Source: Ianthella basta | Lineage: Eukaryota > Porifera > Demospongiae > Verongiida > Ianthellidae | Direction: 5' to 3' | DNA: 64,000 nt | NCBI GenBank assembly: GCA_964019415.1 | Contig: OZ025883.1 | Span: 3,285,586 to 3,349,585, forward strand | Shown: piece by piece, positions 32,424 to 43,711 of the stretch | Layout of the letters: every line of letters begins with the position of its first letter | Numbering within the stretch: position 1 is the first letter of the stretch | Notes under the pieces: generated by a model | Database searches by the model: none | What the model saw: the letters and a program-made list of their open reading frames with translations, nothing else | Told to the model about the DNA's origin: nothing | Program-made: the position numbers and the translations under genes

Positions 32424-33206
32424 CATTTTATTTTGTGCTCTGTGCTTCAGCACTGCGATGAGATTCCCATTGTATGTAGTAACAGTGTCACATAATGTCT
32501 TATTCATGATTGTACGTACGTATGTGCATGCAGTAATCATATCACATGTGTGTGAACTGATCTGTGGCCATATCCATGACATTATTCATCATCATACGTA
32601 AGTATTTTAATTATTTTGTGATTGATTGATTGATTGAATTATACAACTGCTATATATAATAAAAAAATTATGCTTTTAATACGTATGTGTACTGACATTT
32701 CATTACAGCAGTACATGGTGTGCATGCTCTTTACCTTGATTTGCTTTCATTAAAATGTATCATGCTGCAATTGGCATGGTATGGTAACAGTATGACTGTA
32801 CGTATATTTGGGTATATATACATCATACTGGGCTGTGTACTACAGTCATGTTGTGGTGTATCCCCTTAGTTATATACATAGGAATGGATGGCCATGGTAG
32901 GTCTAGCACTGCTTGTTATATCAATCAATTCCTTGATGATGCAGAATTACATACAATAGGGTTATACCATCAACAATTCACAGCAGAAGCCTATACTTGG
33001 TATATGTAGTTTCATCCATATTGCAGAGTGTAAAGTGACAGTTATTGCTTGTGGTTCATAGGGGCCCAGGCTTGAATAATGAAAAATTTTAGAGGAAAGT
33101 TGGGTGTATAACAAAGTTATGCCAGAAATTCTCTAGTAGCATGGAGCTACCAGTACTATGCTAGCAATTCCAACAAAACAGTCTGGGAGGGTGCATGGCC
33201 TGTGGT
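32424..33206. other. Tail-to-tail intergenic region
   Basis: This is the 3' flank of both the ROCO-like gene and WDR70. It contains a short GATT/TTGA run at about 32619-32638 resembling the LINE 3' tail seen at 54846, and AT-rich DNA with an AATAAA. No genes seen. Confidence 0.5.
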
Positions 33207-36200
33207 TCACTTCCCTTCCTCTTCATCTTCCTTCTCTGCTTCTGCAAACACTGGCTCTGGTTGTGTTCTACACCAAAGGAGGGGAACAGCAGCATGGAAG
33301 TGTGCATACAGACCATTGCAAATGTACAGACTTACTTCTTATAAGCTGGTGCAATGAAATAAGGATCTTCCTCTGCAATCTGATGAAACAAATGTACTGT
33401 GAAGTTACAAATGTTGTAATCTGCTGCACCATACAAAGACGGAAGTGGCATTCACGGTCTTACAGAAGGAATAGGAGTTTTGGGTACCTTTGCATATTTA
33501 AGGACAGCTTCCCTGGGGTCATCCAAGTTCTCTGGTTTTTCCATGGCTGTGATCTTTCTGACGTATGCTCCCAGTGAGCTCCCCACACCAAGGCGGCCCC
33601 CAATGCCTGCATACATGCAGAACCTTAAAGGTCACTACAAGCTGCTGTCCTCTTCATCCACCAGTGTAGTGCAGAATACCACCAAGCATCAGCAGTGATA
33701 CGCATGACAACTATAAGTGAGTGATGATGGCACAGAGCACTGCGTCTTCACTGCACTGCATAACTCACCATGCTTCCCAACAGGTGCATCTGGTTTGCGC
33801 GAGAGTAAAGGATCGGCTCTCTCTTTCTCCCTTGTTCGTTTCAGACTTCTAGGTTTGTCTTCCTGGAACATAGGTAGTGCATGGGCTGCAAAGGGTAGGT
33901 AGGAGGATAGAAAAGGAAGACATGCACATAACAATCTATCTTGAGAGTGTGACCGCTTCTTGCTGAAAGCCTCTTCTTAAGCATGAGAAATGTCTTCCTT
34001 ACGTGTTATTATTTGGACACTATCAGGCATTCCCACTGACACACTTCTCTTCTTCTTGGCCTTGGTCACACACATCTTTACTCCTCTAAGTCAAGGATTA
34101 GACAACACACAAGTAACCCCTCATATCACCTGCAGTGAGCTACACAGACAGTACAACTGCTAGTGCTGCAGACATCTTGAGAGTCAGCTACAGCCGTACA
34201 AAAATTACTGGCAATGCAGGCAGTGTGTAGCCCATTACCTTACACTGTGTCTCTCACTGTACAGCACCTTCACGATACCATCAGCACATCCTAGGAAGAT
34301 CTGGTTCAGCTTGGGATGCCAAACGTAGCTGATCACACTCTATAAGACGACCAACCATGAAGATAGGCACACATGGGAGGGAGAATAAAGTAACAGTGGG
34401 TGTGAATAGTAAGTGCACAAGGGCCAGTTGTGAAATTATAATCATGACAGAAGTTAGTATTGTGAAAGTCATGACAAATGATTAAGCAGGTATTAGGGTA
34501 ATTTTACCAATAGAGCAATTTGAACAAGAGGACAGTAAGTGTGGATGAGTGAGGATCACCCACATTGTCTAAGGTGCAGGGGGAGAGAGTCAGAAGAGAC
34601 CAGATCCGTACAGCAGGACAGCCATATCAGACTTACTGCATCTGATACATCCACTTCTTCAACCTTTGCCATTGTTCTATCAAAGAAAACTACTTTGCTG
34701 CTACCCTGCAGGATAAACACTGCACAAATAACAGCACCTTTGACTTCTGCGTTTAAGTTGGGCTACCCTTACCTGTCCTTTCCGGATGGATGTGCCAGTG
34801 GACACAAGCTGGTCATCTGGGCTGAATACACACGATGTCACTGAATAGACACTCTCCAGCCCAGCAGCTACATTGATAGGCCGCTTCATTGCACGAATGT
34901 CCCACAGCTTTAGCGTGTCATCTCCTGTGGAACAGACAGAGACATATTGCAAAGGCGACAAGAGACAGAGTGAAAGATTAGAAATGCACACTGGCATACA
35001 CCAAGGTATACGCGTACATACACACTTCACAAGAGAGTAAAATAACCTACAAAATGCTTACTACATTACTAGACAAAACCACAGATTCTCACCTCCTCTG
35101 GAGGCTATCAGCTGGTTGTTGTATGAGAAGCACAGACAGGATGTCTCACTGCCAGCTGCATGGGCAGACATCTGGCTGATGCTTGGACGCAGCTGCGAGT
35201 GGGGAGGGACTGGACGTCAAGAAACATGTCACAGTACATGATGGACACAGCCAATGGCACACATAATCTGCAGTATTACAAACAATGCAGCACTTCGGAC
35301 CCTCATAAGCAAAATGACTTGTCCATTGCAAGGTATCAGTGTCTGTGAGGCAGCACATTTAAATAAATAGTGTCAATGCTTGGTTGTTATTGACTGATAT
35401 TGGCTGTCACATTCTGAAGAAGAAGGATGCATGGCATTGAAAGCATGTATGACTTGAGTCATGTGATAGAGTGCTGAATACAGCCAATGGGTCTGTTATT
35501 GATGCAAATGAGTGTAAGAGCACAAGTGTGCAGGAGTGTGGGTGGGAGGGTGAAGATTAGTGCAAACACTGCAGTAACTTACAAAGGGTCCTGCACTGTT
35601 CCAGAGCTGAATGCTGCCGTCCTCCCCAGCTCCACCAATCAACTTACCATCATGGCTGAAGCAACACGTCTTGACAGATGTCTTGCGAGCTAAGCAAAAT
35701 GCAACACAGATGACAGCAAAACAGCCAACAAATAAAACAAGGCAATGACCAAGTGCAGAGCAACAGCAACCATTACACGATTCATACATACACAGGCATC
35801 ACCCTACTGTACACCACCCTACTGTACACCACCCTACTGTACACTACCCTACTGTACACCACCCTACTGTACATCACCCTACTGTACATCACCCTACTGT
35901 ACACCACCCTACTGTACACCACCCTACTGTACACCACCCTACTGTACACCACCCTACTGTACACCACCCTACTGTACACCACCCTACTGTACACCACCCT
36001 ACTGTACACCACCCTACTGTACACCACCCTACTGTACACCACCCTACTGTACACCACCCTACTGTACACCACCCTACTGTACACCACCCTACCGTCCACC
36101 ATCAAACATGGACATTGCAAGAATGGATGATCACCACAACAATAAAAATCTGACTTCTCGCTGCCCTGCTTTCACTGGGTGCATGTGAATGCACCATGGT

Positions 36201-39200
36201 AGATGGAAGATGCATCATGGTAGTGTGATGTAAACAGAACCATGCCTTTGTTCAGTATAACTATAATGGCATGATACTAAATGATGCATGCAACCAGTAC
36301 GTGTCACACCAAAGACAGTAACCAGTGAACGCTTACTGCTGAATTGTACCAAGACCCACAGGCATCCAAAATATCTGGCCCCTTATCACTAACATTGTTA
36401 GTAATGACCCCATTCATCACTACTAATTGTCACCTAATCACCAAGTGCCTCCTTCACTCCTTGGCAGTTACCTAATTCTTCACAACATGCATACCACCTG
36501 TATATGAGGAGCACCACTGAATTAGGTGTTGTCACTATTCGATTGTGAGTTTGAGGTTACATTCTGTTCCTTGTGTTTCTCGAGCCAGTGATCACACCCA
36601 TAGATAAACGAGGACTCAGTCCCATACCAGTACTAACAAACTACCACATGGTACTTCAGTAAACCACTTTGAGTACTCACAGGCAGTCTGCATGGTTGGA
36701 CAATACCTTGCTTGTCTTTGGCTTTAATAACTTGCAAGTGCTTTTTAGCATCACTGACATCCCACAGTCTGAGGGAACTGACATAAATGACACCAAAAGA
36801 AATCCAGTCAGCACACACGCAGTAGGTATACAGCCTTGGTGATGCTTGGGATATCACATCATTTGCAAGCAAAACAGTCAGTGGACCATCACTTTAATCA
36901 AATCACGGAGGGTGGCCTTCTTGATTAACTATAACAGGGCCTAGCCTATACATGAAGCAACTTGTACAAGTCTTTCTCATGTCAAATGGCTCTCAAGTGA
37001 TTGAAGAAAGCACTCTTGTAGTTCAACTTGCTTCCATTCTAAAATCTTCTCATCCCCTCAACCCACTCACCAGTCATTGGAGCAAGTGAGAAATATGCCC
37101 TTGTCCCATGGGCTCCAGCAAGCAGCATTGATCATTGCAATATGGCCAGTAGTGTGGGCCATGTCACGGATGTATGGGTAGCCCCAGGGGCACTCTAGGA
37201 TCTTGTGGCCATCACGATCCAATACCTTGGCCTGTGGGGGGCAGGGATGATGAGTTGGAGGCAGGTGAGGTAAGGGTGCAACAAAGGAGGAGAAAGAGGG
37301 GCAAATTGCAAGGGTGTGTTTAGAGGACAGGGCTTTTCATTTCCCCATGATACAATCTTATCAGGGCCGAATAGCTAACTAGCTAGCTAGTTATGTGGTT
37401 GTTAATCTTTGCAAGGTCACTGTACATACATAGCTCATTTTCTATAACAAGCCTGACATTTAAGTGCATTGCTTTCATGCTTTGCTGAACAGTTCAAAGG
37501 TGTCTAATTGATTCACATCCTGATCAAGCATATACCCCACCATTAACCATGATCTTTGTCTGTGTCTAGTCCACACAATACCTTAGGCTTGCTACCACGA
37601 ACTGTACCTGACTAGCATGCTTAACACCACAAGAAATTACTAGACAGACAATGTTGGGTGAGTATAGGATGTAGACACATGGGAGGATAACAGCATCTCT
37701 CTTTGCACTAATGAGTGTGTTCTCACACACAGAGTTACTCGATCGGCTGTTGACAGACTGCAAGTCTTCACAGCACCGCCTGCAAACCATTACCATTTGG
37801 CATACTAAGCCCTAAGTGAGTAAAGTGTCTTGCTGTAATGCCACTTCATTCCTCTCAGTAGCTTAAGGGGGGTTCTTACTGGAGCACAGTGTTCTGTATC
37901 CTTCAAAACTACTACTAAGCCATATGCTGTGAGCTTGAGCCAACACACTGTAGTCTCAGAGAGCCTTGCATACAACACTATGGCATTGTATGCTGCCAGC
38001 TATCTGATGGCTAAACAGTGTTAGTGACTGCATAATTAATTTGATCTATACCCACTGTGATACCCTGCATCGTGGTGTAGCAGTGAAACTTGACAATAGT
38101 TGGCAATTCCCAATGACAGTCCACCTATGGCAGAGTGTGTGTCCATGTGTTGTATTACCTGGACTACAGCCATTCCTTGGTTCACCTTGTGCGTAAGTAT
38201 AGATACATACGTACACCCACAATACTGTGTAGGCATATGGTGGTAAACCTTGTTATATAACAACTGGACATTTGTGTTATGCTGCATTCCACTTCCTACT
38301 AATGTGCAAACAGTATGCACACCTGTGTTATTGGGTACCTACCCCACTCACACACCCACACTGAAAACAAATTAGCTATTGCAACAATGCGCATCTGCCT
38401 TACTTGGTAACGGACAAGAGTGGTATTCTTCAACAATACATGGCAACAAAAAATAGTATTCTTCAATAATACATAGTTCCTCCAACAGCTATAACATTAA
38501 GGCTTAACTCACCTCAAAAGGGAGCAAGCAATTGACTGTGAAGCCTGGGCAGGGTAATGTCATGTCTTGCAAACAATGTTGTAAGGGTCCCCATTAGGTG
38601 TTTGCAAGCTTGGGCTTCATCACTTAGAGGAATTACGCCAAGGCAGCAACATATGTACAAAAAGATATGGTCACATGCTACGTACTCCATCCCATTTGGA
38701 CAGATGCTCTGGAGAATGATTTACATACAGTATGTAGTGCTGCAACTAAAGGATAGCTAGGTATGTAATCAGCACCAATATCAGGTTCTCTTCCCATCCA
38801 CATCGCATACCAAACGGTGGCAGCAATGAGCTGTTCTAACAGTTTCTAATCGTGCATTGATGACCTGCTGGCATGGTGCAGCATGTACTGCTCCCAATAC
38901 CCTCTCACAGTAGACCAATCGCACACACAACATACCACAGTCACTTCAAGGAGGATTCCATTTGAGGGAACAATGCCTAAATGCAACTGTACAGTGTGCA
39001 CTGGTATGAGGGGGACTGTACATAGTACTACTGTACAGTGTGCACTGGTATGAGGGGGACTGTACACAGTACTACTGTGCAGTGTGCATTGGTATGAGGG
39101 GGACTGTACACAGTACTACTGTACAGTGTGCACTGGTATGAGGGGGACTGTACACAGTACTACTGTACAGTATGCACTGGTATGAGGGGGACTGTACACA

Positions 39201-42200
39201 GTACTACTGTACAGTGTGCACTGGTATGAGGGGGACTGTACACAGTACTACTGTACAGTATGCACTGGTATGAGGGGGACTGTACACAGTACTACTGTAC
39301 AGTGTGCACTGGTATGAGGGGGACTGTACACAGTACTACTGTACAGTGTGCATTGGTATGAGGGGGACTGTACACAGTACTACTGTGCAGTGTGCATTGG
39401 TATGAGGGGGACTGTACACAGTACTACTGTACAGTGTGCACTGGTATGAGGGGGGCTGTACACAGTACTACTGTACAGTGTGCACTGGTATGAGGGGGAC
39501 TGTACACAGTACTACTGTGCAGTGTGCACTGGTATGAGGGGGACTGTACACAGTACTACTGTACAGTGTGCACTGGTATGAGGGGGGCTGTACACAGTAC
39601 TACTGTACAGTGTGCACTGGTATGAGGGGGACTGTACACAGTACTACTGTACAGTATGCACTGGTATGAGGGGGACTGTACACAGTACTACTGTACAGTG
39701 TGCACTGGTATGAGGGGGACTGTACACAGTACTACTGTGCAGTGTGCATTGGTATGAGGGGGACTGTACACAGTACTACTGTACAGTGTGCACTGGTATG
39801 AGGGGGACTGTACACAGTACTACTGTACAGTGTGCATTGGTATGAGGGGGACTGTACACAGTACTACTGTACAGTGTGTACTGGTATGAGGGGGACTGTA
39901 CACAGTACTACTGTACAGTGTGCATTGGTATGAGGGGGACTGTACACAGTACTACTGTACAGTATGCACTGGTATGAGGGGGACTGTACACAGTACTACT
40001 GTACAGTGTGCACTGGTATGAGGGGGACTGTACACAGTACTACTGTACAGTGTGCACTGGTATGAGGGGGACTGTACACAGTACTACTGTACAGTGTGCA
40101 CTGGTATGAGGGGGACTGTACACAGTACTACTGTACAGTGTGCACTGGTATGAGGGGGACTGTACACAGTACTACTGTACAGTATGCACTGGTATGAGGG
40201 GGACTGTGCACAGTGTGCTATGGATCACCTGAGCATTGCCTGCTGCCAATAGGATGGCGTCCCCAGTAGGGCTGAAGCGAAGGGACTTTATCTGATGGCT
40301 ACAGCAAAGAGAATTACTCATGTTACTATGCACACGCATGGATGCAATTCATATCGCCAATAATACGCACCTTTCACAAGGACTAATAGTTCTAAAGGGC
40401 TTCATCGACTCATCCATGGAGTTAAAATCATAGAAACAAACCTGGAACGAGAAAATCACATATGACATTCAGCAATGAGAGGAGAATCTAGATGAGCAAT
40501 GAGCAATGAGAGGAGAATCTGACCACCTAGTGCAAGGCCCACCTGATAGTCATAACCACCTGTGATCAACCTAGAACCAGAGGGGTCTATGGACATGGAA
40601 GAGACCTTTAGCAAGGAGGAGGGTAATGCTGCAATGAAGGACAGGACTGAAGACAAGTGCACACATAAGGAAATGTCCTCACACTAACCGGTTTGCTTCC
40701 ATGGTGAATGATAGCCTCATGGGAAATGGGCAGCCTTCTGGCTTTGTCCTGGTGTGGTAAAGAGAGCACGAAAATGACACACCAGATATGGCATATTACA
40801 GACTGCACGTCACTAGTACCAGTTGTAACACATTCCAGCAATTCTTCATGATGCTGTCGAGTCATTGTGTAAACCATACCCCATCCTACAGTTACTCCCT
40901 AGCACGTACTTACGTAGGCTACCATGATACCCTCTCACTCAGCCCAAGAATATGCAGTAAGTTCTCACCTCACTATCCTCCCCTCCTCCTATCTGTTCCT
41001 CATCTGAATCCAACTCATCTGCCACCTGGCGTCCTAGTACTGTAGTAGAGCTTGACCCCGGGATGGCAGAGGACAGATCAAACCCAGGGGGAATAGGAGG
41101 GCCAACAAGGCTGCTCTCCTCATCTTCATCATCAGACCCACTGGCAACTTTACTCCTCACATGCTGAGGCAAAGGGTGGTCAGATTCTACAGCTGTGGAA
41201 TTAGAAGTGATGTACCAACTGCAGTTACAAGAACTGTGCTCATGTGGTGTCATGAAAACTATACACAGAGTCTGAAATGTCTAGCATATCACATTAGCAG
41301 GCAATGGTATGGCAAGACAGCAGACACAAACTGAATGCCTCTTCACCAAGATAGTGCACCTCTGCTTCTTTCCTGAGCTGTCCTTCTGGCTTCTGCAAAC
41401 ATCTCTTCAACATTAAATTTCTTTGCCTGCTTTCGTCCTCCTGCACAATGGGCAAACAGAGCTGACAAATGTACAACCACTTGAAGGACTTGTTTAGCCA
41501 ACATAAGTCTATGCAGTGAAAGAGTGCAGCAATGTAATGACACGCTCAACCCTGAGCTTTAAGGGTGAGAACAACCACACAGCAGAAACACGAGCATCCA
41601 CTGCTCTCGCAATAGGCAGCTTGTAAGGCATCTTGGAAAGTAGCCCTACAGGGCAAAGGTCTTCCCCAAATAAGATCAATCCAATCCAAAGGCTGGTGAT
41701 CTGTACCACCCAACTATGTACAAGGGGGGGGGGGGGGGTAGCCACATAGCAGGTACTACCATAGTTATAGCTATTAAAAGACTGCACGTTTCCTATAAAG
41801 ACAGTGTATGACAAGGTCAGTATACAATATGTACGTACATATAACAGTAGGTATCTTGATGCCACATTGCACTAACAGTTGTCAAGATACAGCTACCCCA
41901 TGAAGGAACACCAGAGTCTTGGCAACCATGCACCAGGTGCACTCCTGTGCTAGTTGAATTTGCTGCTACACCTGTTCCAACTTGTGCCTGTAACTTTCCT
42001 TTCACCCCGTACTCATCTAACACTTTCCAAAGCTTCTCCCTACTTACACTGTCATATGCCTTCTCTAAGTCCACAAATGCCATGTATGTCTTCTTGTCCT
42101 TCTCATAAAAAATGCGGTAAATGATAATTGTTATATATGCTGTTAATAATTTTCAGATGATTTGTGATTATTGTAAATTACAATCATGTGTATCAGTTGA

Positions 42201-43530
42201 AGTATATTACACACGATCCCCTTCCTTCTCCTTTCCCTGAATGATAGAAAGCCTTGACTCATTGAGTGAGTGGTAAAGCACTTTATACATACATGCCTGA
42301 TTCGAGCTAGTCACATCTTTAGCACTTCTACATACATCCTGTTGAAGCTAATGCCACAGCAACCGTGCCCAAGGAATGCATTTTCAGTGATGTTGAAAGA
42401 TTTGAAATCTCTAAGGTGTTTCATGGCAACAAAGAACTTGGAGCACTTCTATTACAGTTAGGAGATGAATATACTAACTAGAATAGGTTACAAATACTGT
42501 AGTGGAATGGATGATGTGAAACTCTACAGTGACAGTAAGGGTTGCTAATCAAACAACCAGAATTGCAACTATAAGCAATGTATTACCCCAGTACTGTTCC
42601 ATAAGCATGAGTGAATGCTTGTACCACACTACTCTGCAGGAGCGAAAGCAGCACTACTATTGTGGCACACACGCACCTCCAAAGCTTGAAAATCCCATCA
42701 CTGCTGATAAACTGGTTGGTGAGGTACTCACTACAGTTGGAGTGGAAGAAATAACCAGGGCAAGTGATGCAATATTACACACCCAAACAACGCCACAGCT
42801 GGTGGGGATGAGACATTGCAGCGGCTTCAAGAATGTGAAGAACAAAATGGCAGAAACACACAAATGTTGCTCTCATATTAGAGGGTAGGTACAATGGAGT
42901 AGATGGTGGAAAAGTTGCAGGCTGAACACCATCCTAAACTAAATGAAATCAATCTGATCCAATCCAATTCAAAGCCATGCAGAAACTGTTGCCAGAGAGT
43001 AACTAGAACGCTGCATAGTTACCTTAACAGTAGTATAAGGTCAGTATTCAATAGGCTGCTGTACTCGAGGAACCTACATAAACTGTAAGACCATTTCACA
43101 AGGCTTGCAGTAGCTATGTATAGGCATATACGTCGCCGCCGGTGAGAAGTAGAGTAGTCCCAACAAATGGAAACTACAGCATGCATATATGGGGCAGTCA
43201 GCTAACAAGTAGTAGAATGGCAAATACGCATTAATGTAAAAAGTTACCAGTTAAACGTTGGTGTATGTACACACAATTGTAACGATTACACCAATAGTTG
43301 GGCACTGCTAAAGACGGATCAGCCACACCGGAACATGTTTGCGTGCTTACATAGTTGGCAAAATTGGTCATTTAATGATCACTATAATCTATGTGTCCAG
43401 GGTGTACTGTCAGACTTCTATCTATGTGTGTATCTGAAAAAAATCTGTGTGCAGCTGCCACTAAGCTGAAGCGTACATCTAGAGCAAACCGCTCGAAACA
43501 CATACCAGTTTCGTCGTCCTTCGCCGCCAT
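33207..43530 (-). CDS. WDR70: WD-repeat protein 70
   Basis: 19 exons on the minus strand: 43506-43530, 41360-41440, 40969-41192, 40689-40748, 40543-40605, 40371-40441, 40229-40298, 37071-37231, 36681-36777, 35583-35681, 35093-35192, 34773-34924, 34637-34705, 34239-34339, 34003-34085, 33769-33885, 33488-33606, 33336-33379 and 33207-33267; 598 aa (human about 654). The N-terminal signature KKFNVEEMFAEARRTAQERS, the acidic linker with VGPPIPPGF, WD blades (LITGGYDY, LTCSND, IQLWNSA, TLKLWDIRAM, VSTGTSI) and the tail HALPMFQED ... DPREAVLKYAK ... TQPEPVF all match WDR70 in order. WDR70 is a nuclear beta-propeller, reported as a CRL4 substrate receptor acting in H2B ubiquitination at DNA breaks. 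The acceptor of the 35681 exon is the least certain: it uses CAAG|ACA in phase 0. Two tandem arrays lie in its introns. It faces DAGL across a 181-bp promoter. Confidence 0.93.
35800..36099. repeat. 15-bp minisatellite, about 20 copies
   Basis: The unit CACCCTACTGTACAC repeats with perfect 15-bp register over 300 bp and only a few substitutions. It lies in the WDR70 intron 35682-36680. Because 15 is a multiple of three, frames on both strands stay open; these are artefacts. Confidence 0.95.
38986..40216. repeat. 44-bp minisatellite, about 28 copies
   Basis: The phrase GGTATGAGGGGGACTGTACA recurs every 44 bp from 39003 to 40191, exactly 27 steps with no net length change. Variation is limited to single substitutions (GTGCAC/GTGCAT/ATGCAC, GGGGGA/GGGGGG). 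Each unit contains the inverted pair CTGTAC...GTACAG. The array ends within 15 bp of the 3' boundary of the WDR70 exon 40229-40298, in the downstream intron. Confidence 0.95.
41707..41750. repeat. Poly-G run
   Basis: A run of about 14 G on the plus strand near 41727-41740, inside WDR70 intron 1; a likely site of length error in assembly. Confidence 0.6.
41817..42110 (-). pseudogene. LINE reverse transcriptase fragment
   Basis: The minus-strand frame FVDLEKAYDSVSREKLWKVL is a classic non-LTR RT block around the first catalytic Asp (DLEKAYD). Only about 60 residues remain. The same block occurs in the larger LINE fragment at 53450, so the two are related. Located in WDR70 intron 1, sense to the gene. 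Confidence 0.8.
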
Positions 43531-43711
43531 ATTAGTTCATATTACGCAATACTCCGGGTACCGCCCACGCCCCGCCCTAAAATGCGAATGTCTCTACTGT
43601 GGGATGACAACATACCGACATTTTTGTGTTGCTGCGCAGCGTGACCTGCTGGCTTCGAAGCACTACATAGCCAAGGAACCTTGTCTTTCCTGGTAGCACG
43701 GTGGATTAGCC
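43531..43711. promoter_or_regulatory. 181-bp bidirectional promoter (WDR70 / DAGL)
   Basis: The divergent start codons are 181 bp apart. A GC-box cluster CCGCCCACGCCCCGCCC at 43561-43577 fits Sp1/KLF binding. The WDR70 start sits in AATATGGCGGC on the minus strand, which fits the YY1 consensus AANATGGCGGC. No TATA box. CpG-rich compared with flanks. Confidence 0.65.

Noticed and set aside
35745-36188. Long ORFs on both strands (PPYCT repeats and VVYSR repeats)
   Set aside because: They arise because the 15-bp minisatellite unit is a multiple of three; they lie inside a WDR70 intron and have no independent coding sign.
38986-40216. CRISPR-like regular array
   Set aside because: Units are contiguous 44-bp tandem copies without unique spacers, in an animal gene intron; it is a minisatellite.
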